Positions 31,455 to 43,990 of a stretch of DNA of 64,000 bases are shown here, piece after piece. The DNA comes from Zingiber officinale (taxonomy: Eukaryota; Streptophyta; Magnoliopsida; Zingiberales; Zingiberaceae), in the NCBI RefSeq assembly GCF_018446385.1, contig NC_056000.1:38539511-38603510 (forward strand), written 5' to 3'. The notes under the pieces were generated by a model. It was not told where the DNA came from. It searched no databases and was given only the letters and a program-made list of their open reading frames with translations. The position numbers were made by a program, and so were the translations under genes. Numbering within the stretch: the first letter of the stretch is position 1; every line of letters begins with the position of its first letter.

Positions 31455-34038
31455 TGTAAAATATTGAAAATGGGTGAATAACCATAAGGGAATTTTTAGA
31501 AATTTTTAGAAATTTTTCTGGAAGTTTTTGAAGACCGTATGGATGACTTTACGGGGATAAAACGGGGTCCCGGGAAAGCCTGTTTCTGTTTAGGCTACCC
31601 CGTTTTAGCGAAGGAAAGTTTTATTTTTATTTTCCTAATTTTTTTCTTTTTTCTTTTTTTCTTCTTCCGTTACTGTGTCATTTCCTTCTCCCTTCCCCCC
31701 CCCCCCCCCTCCACGTGCTAACGCCGATTCTCTCCTCTTTCTTACCCGTGCCCTAGTCTCCAACTGACGTCTCCTTCTCGCCGACAACCCGAGCAACACC
31801 GCCGACCGACCGAAGCTTCTCTTCATCTTCTTCCTGAGCCCTAGCACCGACCATCTTTTTCCTCTGCCCTAGCACCAGCAGCTACCTCCGATACAGAGTT
31901 GGTGAGTTTGTTAATTAAGCTATGGTTGATATTAGATTTGTAGAAATTGGAGTAGCATTTTCTGTATAGGTTTGTAGAGGTTGAGTTTGGATTTTTGATG
32001 TACTAACTAGGAGTAATGGTTTCTGCCAGTGAGATCCATTCTCGGCAGCAAGTTGTCTCTGCTGTGGATCTATTGGGCTATCAGGAATTTCTGCTGTAGA
32101 TAGGAGAAGGAACGGTAACGTATTGAGACTTGGTTTAGTGAAGTGATATGGTTGATTTCTTCGGATTAGCAAATGGTTAATAGCCTTGGTTAATTACATG
32201 GTTATCTAATTAAAAGGATAAATGAATAGGGTTGCTTAATCTAATGGATTATGATTAGAGATTCATTTATTAGTTGACTTCTCTAGTTGGACTAATTCAA
32301 GGATATCAACTAAGAAGGAAAGATAAGATAATTAAATGGAATTAAAACATAGTTTCCTAATCGGATTAGGATTTTGTTTAGCTATTTTATTTTTAGCTAA
32401 ATTGTACGATTTATTACAAGATTCGGATTCGGGACGAGCACATCGACATAGAGGTTGATTAGCTCGATCTACATTGAAGGCTGGTACCTTGACTTATCTT
32501 TTAGATTTATCATTTGATGTTATAGTAGTTTTTAACAAATAGTAATGATTATGTTTTATATCTGCATCGGTATGTCATTATCCATTACATGTGCATGCTT
32601 GATTGTTTATTGTTTGCATTCATGTTTATACCTTCAAATTACTTATAATCATAAAGGTAATGGCATACCATACCATAGGATATACCGGACTTATTTGATA
32701 CCATATCTGGCCTATGTACCTAGATCTTTTGATATGATCCATGTATATTTTTGGTACATATTTTATGGAGGTAGATATGGTCAGGACTTCCATGCTTAGT
32801 GTCATACATCATCTCGCATGATTGCATGCTGCGCGATAGTCGGCTCCATTATTGTTGAGCACATCGCCAGTTACATGGATCTACACACACCACCACTCAT
32901 GGGTTAGTGGTATATCAGGCAGGGTGTGTGGCAGTTTGCTCTGTCAATGCTCCGCCGGTCCACTCATGGATAGCGTGACGCAGCGTGGTAGCACGTCAGG
33001 GATCTCTCTTCTGGATTGTCTCAGAGAGATGAGAGCATTGAGCTCCCCCACTTATGATTTGGGGTAGGAGGATAGGTGTACTCCGACTGCATCCCGTCCA
33101 CTCGGTCACTCATCAGGAGCAGTGATGGCAGAGTGCACGGTTGTCACAGCCCTTCCCACTCGGTCTCACCATCGTGTGTGAGACGGCTGACGGGAGAGTA
33201 GGGGTGACCAGGACATGTCATTGACATCATACGCATTGATGTATTTATTTCTTGTGTTTGCTACATTTGGATGGATGCATATGACTGACATGCATATAGG
33301 ATTTATGGCACTCTCGGTCTGACGACCTTGTGATCCCTACGAGGTCCCGGTTAGTACAGTTTGCTCTTGTTTATTTCAGTTGCATTTATCATTCTTATAT
33401 CAGGAGATTGTACGCATGATTAGTGCTAGTTGTTATTTTCTTACTATTCATGTCAATATTATCCGCTGAGGAGTTGACTCACCCCGTGGTTATTATTATA
33501 TTTCAGGTTGAGGCTGTCCGGAGGAGTTCCAGTCGCTAGTCCCCTGCAGGTCGTGAGGATGTGTTGTTTCGGTCTTTTGGTTTTCTTATGATGATATATA
33601 TATAAATGATGGTGTAGACTTGTTCTGGTTTTGACACTTGGATATTGTATGGTTTTGTTTTCTTTTGTCGATGAGTTTTATTGGATATGTTTTTACTATA
33701 TGCCTACCTGGATGGCAGAAGAGGTGAGTTCGTTGTGATTTGTGCTTTATGGGTGTAGTTGAGTAGGAATATGATTTGAGTTTTATGAGTGTAGTTGAGT
33801 AGGAATATGATTTGAGTTTTATGGGTGTAGTTGAGTAGGATGTTTGAGATGTTTTACTTATCATTGTTTTAGTTCACTATTATACTGCGTGGTTGTTGTT
33901 TAGTTCTTTTATTATTATTGTTCCGGCTATGTTGGCCATGTATGTGATGGTTATGTTGTAGAAAAGTTTCAGATTGACACCCGTACAGGGGAGATGCTGC
34001 TGAATTTTCTTCAGGCAAGGACTACCTCGGGCGTGACA
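31455..34038 (+). mobile_element. Solo LTR, probably Ty3/gypsy, inserted in copia D gag
   Basis: Begins TGTAAAATATTG, ends CTCGGGCGTGACA, flanked by the perfect duplication CTTCA (31450-31454 and 34039-34043). At 2.58 kb with no coding domain it is a solo LTR. A relative of the same plan lies at 38942-42101. The start (repeated GAATTTTTAGAAATTTTT), GTTTAGGCTACCCC-type element and long transcribed leader resemble LTRs of plant chromoviruses; that family assignment is inference from general appearance. 31620-31710 has T- and C-runs. Confidence 0.88.
33735..33850. repeat. Three tandem copies of a 36-bp unit in the solo LTR
   Basis: The unit GTGTAGTTGAGTAGGAATAT plus GATTTGAGTTTTATGG is present three times in a row with almost no change, suggesting recent slippage. 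The relative at 38942-42101 does not have it. Confidence 0.75.
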
Positions 34039-34043
34039 CTTCA

Positions 34044-34192
34044 AGAATGGGTTGCTCTAGGACGTACAATTTTCGTTCTTGCTTGAGAACTATTCTCAAG
34101 TTTATGTATCAGTCCAGAAAGTTAGCTCCATTGAGCTTGTCCTTATCAAGGACAGGTTGCAGAGAGAGAGTGTTTGACGTATTTGACGACAT
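34044..34192 (-). pseudogene. Copia D gag, N-terminal end
   Basis: Minus-strand ATG at 34192 opens MSSNTSNTLSLQPVLDKDKL, followed by NGANFLDWYINLRIVLKQER and YVLEQPI, the standard copia gag N-terminus. The frame is cut at 34044 by the solo LTR and resumes at 31449 with the Pro/Thr-rich stretch. It lies about 1.4 kb downstream of the PBS, so the element has a long leader. Confidence 0.82.
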
Positions 34193-35551
34193 GGTAATCT
34201 ACAACATAATACAGAAATAAGTATCATGTATCGATCATTTAATTAGATCTTTAATTAAATAATTCTCTCACTGAATTGTAAAGCTTGGTAGGAGCAAGTC
34301 ATGATTGTGGTTTTACCCACACTACTAGCTCCAAATCCAATCGCAATGATATTTATGTGGGACAAGATCCATATTATACCTCATATTGAGTTAGCTTTGG
34401 CTAATCGCCCAAGACTCATATAATGTAGGTAGGCATCATATACCAATTGCATCAAATGCAACTCTTGTATGGCTAGATGAACAATACTTTTTGTCTATTT
34501 GCCTATCTTATGAAATCCATATTATAGCTCATCTTGAGTTAGCTTTGGCTAATCGCCCAAGATTAGTATAATTTGAATTCCATTTTATGGGATATGCCTC
34601 TAAGCTCTCAATCCAAGTGAGACAACTTAATTAAGTCGCACCCAAAGTTTAATAGTCAAACATCACAATTGTCCTGTCGCACTCTAGCAAGATAAATTGA
34701 GTCGCTTTGCTTTGGCAAAACCTGACTTCAATTAATCGAGCTAGAAGTGAATACTAAACTTTGGTAGCCATATATTTAAAAAGACCTAATTATGTTTAAA
34801 CTAAACATGTATCGTAAACAATCAAGCACATATCACATATATGCATAAATAAAATGTGACATGGCTACGACCCCCATAAACTACAATCTTCTTAAGCCAA
34901 TGAGAAGAGTGATAAGTCAACCTAGGTCAAAGCAGCTTCTCCAAGCACTTCCTTGGTTGTCGTGTGTTGTTGTCCTTCCTTCATTTTCACCCATTGTCTA
35001 GAAGACTAACTCCTTTCTAATTTGTACATTACAAAATCTAAATAAACTCGAGTTACATTCGAGTATAGTCTAAAATTACAACAAAAATGAAAAAGATAAA
35101 GGCGCGACACGCAAGTCGTATTATGAATTACAACATTACATTGGGGTTAAAGGGTCATAATCATGCACCATGTCATATATATATTCACAATATCCTTATG
35201 ACATAAATCTACTATGATGTGAACAACAAAATTATGAGCCACAACGCCATGACGGTCCGCTAGTCGGTTAGCGGGCGAGGTCAGCACCCCCGAAACAAAA
35301 AATATTTTGCATACTCATTTATGAGTTGCTACCATACCTGAGACCCTACTACCCTCAAAACCGACTATGTTTCGTTCCGAACAAAACACCTTTGGCCGAG
35401 ACATTGCTGGTCATAACACCAACTATGTTTCGTTCCCAACAAAACATCAATTTTTTACTGAAACTCATAATTTGTAGATCATAGTAAACCTATCATGCAT
35501 TTCAATATCACATATAAAATTCTAATAACTTAGTATATCCCTTCGCAAGTG
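34193..35551 (-). other. Copia D leader, noncoding with internal repeats
   Basis: No ORF of note. A 50-bp segment containing TTGAGTTAGCTTTGGCTAATCGCCCAAG occurs twice in slightly different form (34382-34425 and 34531-34568; quoted in part: TTAGCTTTGGCTAATCGCCC). It contains the small hairpin TTAGC/GCTAA. Near 35365 and 35425 the motif ATGTTTCGTTCC with AACAAAAC also repeats and can fold. Function is unknown. Confidence 0.6.
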
Positions 35552-35562
35552 GCTCTGATACC
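35552..35562 (-). other. Primer-binding site of copia D
   Basis: Minus strand GGTATCAGAGC (complement of initiator Met-tRNA 3' end), two bases from the right LTR that begins at 35565. Confidence 0.85.
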
Positions 35563-35564
35563 AT

Positions 35565-35760
35565 TGTAAGGAATTAAGGCGCTAAACATTCTTAAGCGCA
35601 GTGAAAAACTTCTAGTTCCTCCAGAAGACCCATGCGAAGGGAAAGACATGTTACAATCTATACTAAGTTTATATCATGATAGTATACCTTTGATGCGTGC
35701 ACACGAACTCTAGACAGCTTAGATCTCAGCACGATCACACGTTTGCGCATCTATGATATC
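35565..35760 (-). mobile_element. Copia D 5' LTR, first fragment
   Basis: TGTAAGGAATTAAGGCGCTAA at its start matches 24691 onwards. It is cut at 35760 by copia E (duplication ATATC) and resumes at 48282. Confidence 0.88.
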
Positions 35761-38308
35761 TGTTAGAGTGTATACTAAAAGCCTAGCTTTTGGTATAAAC
35801 ATTTATCTAGAAATAAGAATCACATTGATCAAATGTCTACATTTGTGATAAATGTAGTTGTTCAATTAATTTATATTGTAGATAACATGGTGTGTGGTGT
35901 CACACACAGAGGATCATGTTATCAGTACCTTATAAATTATAAACAGTAGCTCACGACCAAGATGGAAAGGAACAAACCATTTGAAGGTCGTAGTGTAATT
36001 AGGTATTAGTTTATCTTAACTATATAATTACACTAGTACACTTAGAGTGTATTGAGTAGGACCATTAGAGGTTGTTTCTTTTATACTGACTTTATAAAGA
36101 AACAAAGACCTCAGTTATTATGGAAGTGTGTGCTCTTAATCCTAATATAATAACAAGCACATATATTTGATATTTATTTCTTTAATTTGTCAATGGGTGA
36201 GATTTAGTTCGATGAATCAATAAGCCCGATAAGTTGGGAGATGATATCACTTATAGTGTGTGTTGTTGATTATAGAAGGAAACTGTGTCCTAGAGATACT
36301 AGGTTGAGAATGTCCCCAAGAGGAGCTCAAAAGGATTGTCATGTTAAACCCTGCAGGTGGACTTAGTCCGACATGATGATAAAGTTGAGTGGTACTACTC
36401 TTGGAGCTAGATATTAATTAAGTGAGTTGTCAGTAACTTACTTAATTAGTGGACATTTGTTATCTTAAACACAGGGAGACTAACACACTCATAATAAGAA
36501 GGAGCCCAAAATGTAATTTGGGATTGGTGCGGTAGTTCAATAATAGTTCTCTAGTGGAATGAATTATTATTGATAAAATTAAGTTGTGTGTTCGGGGTGA
36601 ACACGGGATGCTTAATTTTATCGGGAGACCAAAACCAATTCCTCCTCTCGGTCCCTATCGTAGCCTCTTAATTATAGAGTACTATACCCACCTATACCCA
36701 CCTTCTTACCCATCCTATAGGGGTCAGCTAAGCTAGCTTGGAGACCAAGCTAGGGCCGGCCATGTTTTGGTTTATGGGTGAATTCATGTGGCCGGCCCTA
36801 GCTTGAACTCAAGCTTAGGTGACCGGCCCTATTAAAATAAAAAGGAATTTTATTTTTTAAATTTTTCTCATGTGGATAACATTTAAAAGAGAGTTTAAAA
36901 ATTTAAATCTTTCCTTTTATAAGATTTTACAAAAGATTAAGAGAAGAGTTAAATCTCTTTCCTTATTTGTAGATTAAAAGGTTGATTTTAATTTTGGTAA
37001 AAACTTTCCTTTTAATCATGTTCATGATTTAAAAGAGAGTTTAAAAATCTCTTTTATAAAGCTTCTACAAAGATTAAGAAAAGATTATATATCTTTCCTT
37101 ATTGGAAGAGATTTTAATTTTTAAAGATAACTTTCTTTTTATCCACATGTTTAAAAGAAATATTTTAATTTATAAAATTTCCTTTTTATTGACCATCATG
37201 AAGGGAAAAATTATTAGAGAAATTTTTTATAAAATTTCCGGAAACAAATTAGGAAAGTTTTAATTCTTGATTGAATTAAATTTCTTTGCTTGGTTTAAAG
37301 TGGCCGGCCACATTGTTGATGAGAAAAAATTATTTTTAATTAAATAAATTTTCCTTATCAATGGCCAAAGAATTAAGGAAATTTTTATTTAAATTTCCTT
37401 ATTTACCAAGGCCAAGGATTATAAAAGAGAGGGTAGAGGTGCCTTCATGGTGAACAACTCTATTATTTTTCCTCTCTCTTTTTCTTCCTTGGTGTGGCCG
37501 GCCATCCTCTCCTCCTTTCTTCTCTTTGATGACCTCATCTCTTGTGGAGCATATGTATGGCCGAATCAAGTTTAGAAGAAGAAGAAGGAGAGAAAGAAAG
37601 CTTTGTTTCTAGCATCCCTTGGAGCATGGTGGTGGTGGCCGAACCTCTTCATCCTAGAAGAAGTTTTGATGGCCGAAATTTGCAAGGAAGAAGAAGGTGC
37701 TTGGTGGTTCTCATCTCGGAAGATCGTTGCCCACACAACGTCCGAGGTTAGAAGAGGAATACGGTAGAAGATCAAGAGGTTTTTCTAAAAGGTATAACTA
37801 GTAATTTTTCTTTCCGCATCATACTAGTTATTTTTGGAAATAATACTAAATACAAGAGGCATACGATTCTAGAGTTTCAATTTGTTTTATATAGTGTTTT
37901 GTTGTTTTTTTCTGATTTGATTGTTCTTTTCGGTTAACCTAAAGTTATTTTAGGAAATTAAATATTAGCATAAAAGGTTTTGTCTAGTCGGTGGTGGTTG
38001 CTCCCATATCCAAGAAGGCCATGCCTCGCCATCAAGATCGGGAACCGATTATGGAAATTAATATTTAATGGAATTAATAACTTAAGGTGACTCGGGTCGA
38101 ACGTGGTGACTTGGGTCGAACGTGTTAAGTTCCGCAGAGATCCAAGTCAAAACTAAAAGAACAAATAGATTAAGTTTTGGATCAAACGTGTTAATTCCGC
38201 AGCGATCCAAAATTTAATTTAAAAGAACACATGATAGCTAGAAAAGGTTCGGACCTTGTACAAATTTTTGTACAATGGAACCTCTAGGTTTTCCGAGTAG
38301 AACCAACA
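35761..38308 (+). mobile_element. Copia E 5' LTR
   Basis: 2548 bp from TGTTAGAGTGTATAC to GAACCAACA. An AT-rich central part (36830-37420) leads to a TATA box at 37420-37426; the region after it, rich in GGCCGGCC-type words and GAAGAAG, is the likely transcript start and leader. A short palindrome AAAAGCCTAGCTTTT lies at 35778-35792 and is kept in all three family members. Confidence 0.92.
37420..37426 (+). promoter_or_regulatory. Probable TATA box of copia E
   Basis: TATAAAA in GGATTATAAAAGAGAGGG, conserved in the 3' LTR (47390 region) and in the solo LTR (5814-5820, minus strand). Confidence 0.55.
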
Positions 38309-38941
38309 ATTGGTATCAGAGTTTTGCCTCTCCGTATTTGGTATTAGTTTAATTATGCATATGTCATACATAATTTAGCAGGGATAATAGTAGGATGTGC
38401 TAACTTTGTGGACGCAGGATCCAACTATTACATGGCTTTTAGTTATTATGGTGATGAATCCTTGGACACGCCAAGGCATTTATATGTGTGCATGATTGTA
38501 TTATAAAATAGCAGAGTCGTATTTAGTTTTATTAGGATTTTATTTTGATCTAGATACATGTACATTCCTTTTATGGAATATAGGATCAAAATTCAATTCT
38601 ATTTATGTCCGGATCGAATCTTCAAAGCGTGGAACCTTCTAAGGACCAGAGGCGATCGAACAAGGAGCAAGATGGATGCGATAACTAGACCCGATGGCGG
38701 TAAGCAGCTTGGGATGACAACACACGGAGGACAACTAGAGATAAAAGCCATAATAGTTGAAAATTAGATTTTCTATTTATTGCTTTTATATTGTGCTGTG
38801 TGTGCATGTTAGTTTACAAGTTTAGTAGGCTAGCATAGTTAAAATTCCTCATTAATAAATAACTAAGTGGGAGAGGGATTTTTAAGTAAATCCCATGGTC
38901 TCCATTACCGGTTTGTAAGTGATGCAAACAAGCTTGCGCGT
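38309..38941 (+). other. Copia E PBS and leader
   Basis: TTGGTATCAGAG from 38310 is the initiator Met-tRNA site. The rest is noncoding leader and perhaps the start of gag, too decayed to read. A 69-residue ORF at 38558-38767 shows no recognisable domain. Confidence 0.65.
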
Positions 38942-41900
38942 TGTGTAAAATACAGCACCCAAATAATATTTAAATAATAAGGTTATTGGACAAATAATCT
39001 TATTGGATTTTTCAGGAATTTTTAGGAATTTTCTGGGATTTAATCGGAGCTCGTATGACGTATTTTAAGGGGATTAATTATTGAGTTTAGTGAAAGCCTA
39101 TTTGGAATACCCAAAGATGGGAGTTGATTGAGGAATAAACTTAGGTTTTGATTTATCTAAACCTAAGTTTAAATTTATAAACCCTTCCTATTCAATTCGC
39201 CCCTTACCTGTGCCCTAAGTCCTTATCCGCCGATCACCTCCTCCTCTCCCTCTTATGAGCCGAACTCTTTTCCCCGAGTCCTCACCTCGCGATCCGCCGC
39301 ACCACCGCCGGTCGCGATGACCCGCATAGCCGGCGACTTCTTCTCCCTCGAGCTATAGTCGCTGGCTCTTCTTCTCGCAAGGGCACCACACGGCTAGCCT
39401 TTCCTCCCTCACGCGAGCACCGGAGACATGCCACGGTACCTGATCGCACGGCGTTGCTCAGGCCGCCGCTCGCCGGAGCTTGCTATTCCTCAGCCTCTCA
39501 TCTACAGCTCCGTTAGGTACACACCTTCTCAGATCTTTGCTCCGCACAGCCCGATCTTCAGCGAAAGGGTGGAGAATCCGAGCCCTTGCTTTGCTGGATT
39601 TGGAGCGCTGGAATCGGTGGTGATCGGCAATTTGGGAGGTGACTTCTCGTCTTCCCGAGTCCTGAAGCTGAGCATACCTCTTCGCCATTTTTGGGGGTTT
39701 CCGATACTGTATTAGGTTAAGGTATGTTAATTGTTTTTCTTTGGTTGATAGCTTTGAAGATCTGAGATTTGAGGTCAGAAGAGGAAAAATTAGGTTAACT
39801 GAGGGTTGTTTCTTGGCAGTGGCTCACTGTGAGGAGCTCGGCTACAACTCCCAGCAGTTATTCTTCATCCGGGAAGCATTAGGTAAGACTCTACCACTCC
39901 AGATGTTAGATCTGTAGACCTAGGTGTTGAATTCAGTTTGAATTGGGTGACAGTAGCTCTACTTAGCATCGGTTGTCATTTTCCAGCAACGACATTCTTC
40001 AGTAGCGAATCATCAGTTGGGGCATCCGGATTTGGAGGTAAGGTTGTTGAGTCTAAGTTTTAAATTGGATTACACGATTCCTTATAGATTCTGATATCAT
40101 ATTGTATAGGTTTGGAATTTATGGATTAAGTGAGGCAGATGAATTATGTAAGATTGGTTTTGGATGTTTAGTAGAGATGATAAAAATGGATTATATTAGT
40201 TGAGATTGTGTTTGGGTTATCATATTAGTGGTTCATTATGCTTGTAGTTGATACAATGGAGTGAATGATGAGCTAATGGATTTTAGAATGGTAAATGGAG
40301 TTAGCAAAGTAGGTTATTGTAGTTTGATTTTGATATGAAGTGGATTTGTAATTAAGAAGGTTGGAAATGAATTAAGTGATTCCTGATGCTAGGTTGGGTT
40401 ATAAATGTGTTACTATATACGAATTTTTATTGGAAGATGAAACAATCAGTTGATTGAGGATTATCGGATTATCATTAATTAGGGTTAATTAATGGTCATT
40501 GGATTAGGGTTTTTCCTATTAGTTTAGGTCTTGAAGTTGGGTTAATTGTTGTAGATATGATTAGTTAAATCTATTCATTATGTGATTTGCAGGATGTTGG
40601 TTTGAGATGAGCGTCTCGATGTGGGAATATTGGACACGATCTTCGCATTAAGGCGGGTACTTCTTCCTTTATCTCTTTAGTATTTTGATCCTAGTGCATG
40701 AGCTTTATGTTCGGATAGTTCTGTATTTATCTTGACTCCACTCTTATTTTTCCTGCGCTTGATACTTCCACTCAATCTTTGAGCTACTCATTCTGTTTCT
40801 ATAGTCTCTTGTTGCTATCAATGATATTTAGCAGATACTATAGTACTAGGTATGGATACCGGATACCGTATATAGATGTAAGGTATGGATATACGGACAC
40901 CGATACCATGTTTACCGCTTGATCATTGCTTATTTACACACCTCACGAGTACGCCGGCTTCACGAGTATACTGTTTCGCTTATATATATATGATGATCGT
41001 TGATTATTCGTGATCATGTCATCAGACGACGCCACGACCACGCCTCCTCGCGTCGAGAGGGTCGGCTGAGCCGCACGCCTGGCCGCCACGGTAGTGGAGC
41101 ACGCCTTGTCTCCGTCGTCGCACACTTGCCACCACGGGTAGCGGTACCGGAGTCAAGCAGGGACCCCGTCGCAGACGTAGCTATTCGCCTATTATGCACT
41201 GCCCATCCCACACCGAGAGTAGAAGCCTTGGGTGGTACATTATCGATCCTACTCTCACCATACAGGGGTGCGTAGAGGGGGCATGACCATCCGTATATAC
41301 CGTTGTTATTATATCCGCCGTTGTTTACTTACGTTGTTGCTTATCTACGTCATTGCTAGATTACGTCATTGTTTATTTATGCTATTACGCTTACTTAGTT
41401 GAGATTTATACTGTTAGTGTTTGTAGACATCGCTTACTTATCATTGACCAGATATACCTCATACGATACCACGAAGTTATGAAAGTGATCTGTAGGTGAC
41501 TTCACACATCTACCTTCCCTTACTAGCCTAGGATATGGTTTCGTACGGACACTTATTATGTTATCACCGTAGATCTCGCTATTTCTTCACGAGATCAGAT
41601 ACTTTCAGATCTCTAGTTGCTTTACTATACTCACGCACTATCATCTATTATCCACCGAGTCTTTATACTCACCACCCCATATATTGGTAATTTCACCAGT
41701 GGCAGGTAAAGGATTTATGGAGTCGCTGGAGACTGTCCGCTAATCCCACGTCACATTCGAGGACGACCTTACGATTTCGTATTTTACGCTATTCAGATTG
41801 GGGTTTTGACTTGTTTATGTATTTATATTCTCTTGTATTTGGTTTGATATTATCAGGTCGAGCCTACCGCAGCTAGTTACTTTATGTTTTGTGATCGTTG

Positions 41901-42101
41901 TCAGGATTCACCGTGTTGATTTAAGATACGGTTGATTCATATATTTATATAAGCTCAGTTTATTTCGCCCACCGAGTGGGCAAGTTATATAACCCGTGTC
42001 GTAGATATATTCCACCAGATGCTCTGATGATATCAGATGACATATGCCCTGTCACCCGTCAGGAGACGCCAAATTTTCTGAAGGACTCCTCCGGGGCGAC
42101 A
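38942..42101 (+). mobile_element. Probable solo Ty3/gypsy-like LTR inside copia E
   Basis: Starts TGTGTAAAATACAG or two bases later, ends CCGGGGCGACA. The plan follows the solo LTR at 31455-34038: AT-rich start with GAATTTTTAGGAATTTTC, a CCTATTTGGAATACCC element, and an end with CCCGTCAGGAGACGCC...TTTTCTGAAGG. Flanks are CGCGT and CGCGC, one mismatch from a 5-bp duplication, so the ends are less certain. GC-rich 39190-39700 holds short ORFs (for example 39428-39715) that I cannot assign. Confidence 0.72.
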
Positions 42102-43280
42102 CGCGCTCGAGTGCCTTCCTCCATAATACGAGCTAGTTTGCAGATCACTGAATGTACTCCATTTTGATGACTATGAAGTTAATTAAGTGCGATCTTCCCC
42201 AACCAAGGGGCATAATCTTATTAATGGACTTAGTGTCAAGTAATGGTATACACTTTGACACATCTAATAGTATCCTCCCCATCGGAGTCACTGTTATTAT
42301 TTGTGTGACCAAATGAAACTAATTTAATTTGTCATAAAACTATGTTGACAAGATAATAAAATTAAAGGGTTAAAACCTCTCTTATAAATGATTGATTTTG
42401 TATACGTCCACTAAGTGGCATACAAAATTAACGATGTTCGAGATAATTTTATTTGTCATAAAGTTACGTTGACAAGATAGTTAATGGTAAAACCTCCTCT
42501 TACAAATGTTGATTTTGTATACGTCCACACTATCGTGACAAAGGTATTTTGAGGTGTTGGTAAATTTAAATAGTATTGTTAGAGGAATCAATATTATTTT
42601 AAATTTAGAAGTCTTGACCAAATATTTGATTAAAGATAGACCAACTATTAATTTTATTCGTTATAAAGTAAGGTTGACGAGATAATAAAATTAAATGATA
42701 AAATTTCTCTTTGAATTTGTATCGTCCACACTAACGTGGCATACAAAATTCATGGGATTTTTAAGGAGTTGGTCTTAACCAAATATTTTTGTGATTCTTA
42801 GACTGTCAAATGGTGCTGATATACTTTAGGATAGACTTAGTGGTCCCAATTATAATTGATCGAAATAGGATTCGACATTAAGGTAGATCGTCCTCTGTAA
42901 CTAAGAACAATATAGTGTATTTTATTCATTAGTTGAAACACGTTTAGTGGTGTTATCTACCGTAACCTAGAGTGTAGATACGATGCCATTAATCACGTCT
43001 GCAATTCATTGCAGGTTCCGTGAAACCCGACAACTAAATGAAAATAAAAACATCATCCACATGGGCACTGCTGTAAGTTGCAGAGGGAGATGTTTATCTT
43101 TTGATAAAAATAAAACATGGATTTTTTAGTAATTATCTTTACGCACCAAGTTTAGAAAGAACTAGTTTTCGGTTTAAACTATTCAAAGAACATGATATTC
43201 GCCTTTTAATAACAAAGTCTTATTAAGAAAAGAGGAAGTTATCCGCCTGCACGCGTTGGCAATTTATAAATCCAATAACT
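42102..43280 (+). other. Copia E interior, decayed gag region
   Basis: No readable domain. Repeated words (ATTTTATTTGTCATAAAGTTACG-type, quoted in part TTGACAAGATAATAAAATTAA, and TTTGTATACGTCCAC) recur at 42330-42750 with a period of about 110-150 bp, a degenerate tandem repeat resembling the leader repeats of the other copia elements. Confidence 0.45.
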
Positions 43281-43990
43281 CTCACGACGCAACAAATGGA
43301 AATTAGTAACACATCTTCTAACTTTAAGAGAAAGTAACTTCGAAATGAACCAATTATATCTTCGGCATCTAAGGCTTAGTTATATTAACTTGAGTATGAT
43401 CTTTGGTAGCCGATGAACTTTTGGTTCATTAGTAGTGGAAATCTTCCAACCTGTGAGTCTTACTTGAAGGAAAAATAACCAAGAAGCTTTCAAGTCTAAG
43501 GGTATGGAGTCAAAGATATGTTGAAATTGGTTCATTCGATTCATGTGATCTATGACTATCCAAGAAGAGGTTGTTTCAAATATTTCGTCTATTTTAAAGA
43601 CAACTATTCGATATACGGATACATTTACTTGATGTGCCACAAGTCTAAGTGCTTGATTAGTTCAAAGAGTATGAGGTGATGTGGAAATGTCAAGGTAAAG
43701 TATCAAGACACTACGAGATCGTAGTGGCAAGTACCTCGGGAGAATTTAGAGTCACTTATCAAGTAGGATTCATCCCAACTAACTACACCTGGTATATCCC
43801 AACAGAATGGTGTAGAAAAGGAAGGTATAGGACTCTTATGGAAATAAGTAGATTGATGATGAGTTATTTAGAAAATTACCAAATTTATTTTAAGGATATA
43901 CTCGAAACGGAAGTGAACATAATACCTTCCAAAGTCGAACTCTCTACTCATATAGAATCACTGAATTAAGCCTAATTTCAAGCATATTCG
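43281..43990 (+). pseudogene. Copia E integrase remnant
   Basis: Across all three plus-strand frames the order of a copia integrase can be followed: LYLRHLRLSYINL near 43345 (pre-integrase LWHLRLGHI type), LPTCESYL near 43447 (zinc CxxC, second Cys lost), YFVYFKDNYSIYGYIYL near 43590, and WCRKGRYRTLMEISRLMMSY at 43808-43868 with SKVELST after it. Frames change every 50-150 bp. Beyond doubt a dead copy. Confidence 0.7.

Noticed and set aside
39428-39715. 95-residue ORF in the GC-rich part of a solo LTR
   Set aside because: No recognisable domain, no counterpart in the related LTR at 31455-34038, and an equally long ORF on the opposite strand.
41000-41275. 91-residue Arg/His-rich ORF
   Set aside because: Inside a solo LTR, overlapped by an antisense ORF, no family resemblance.
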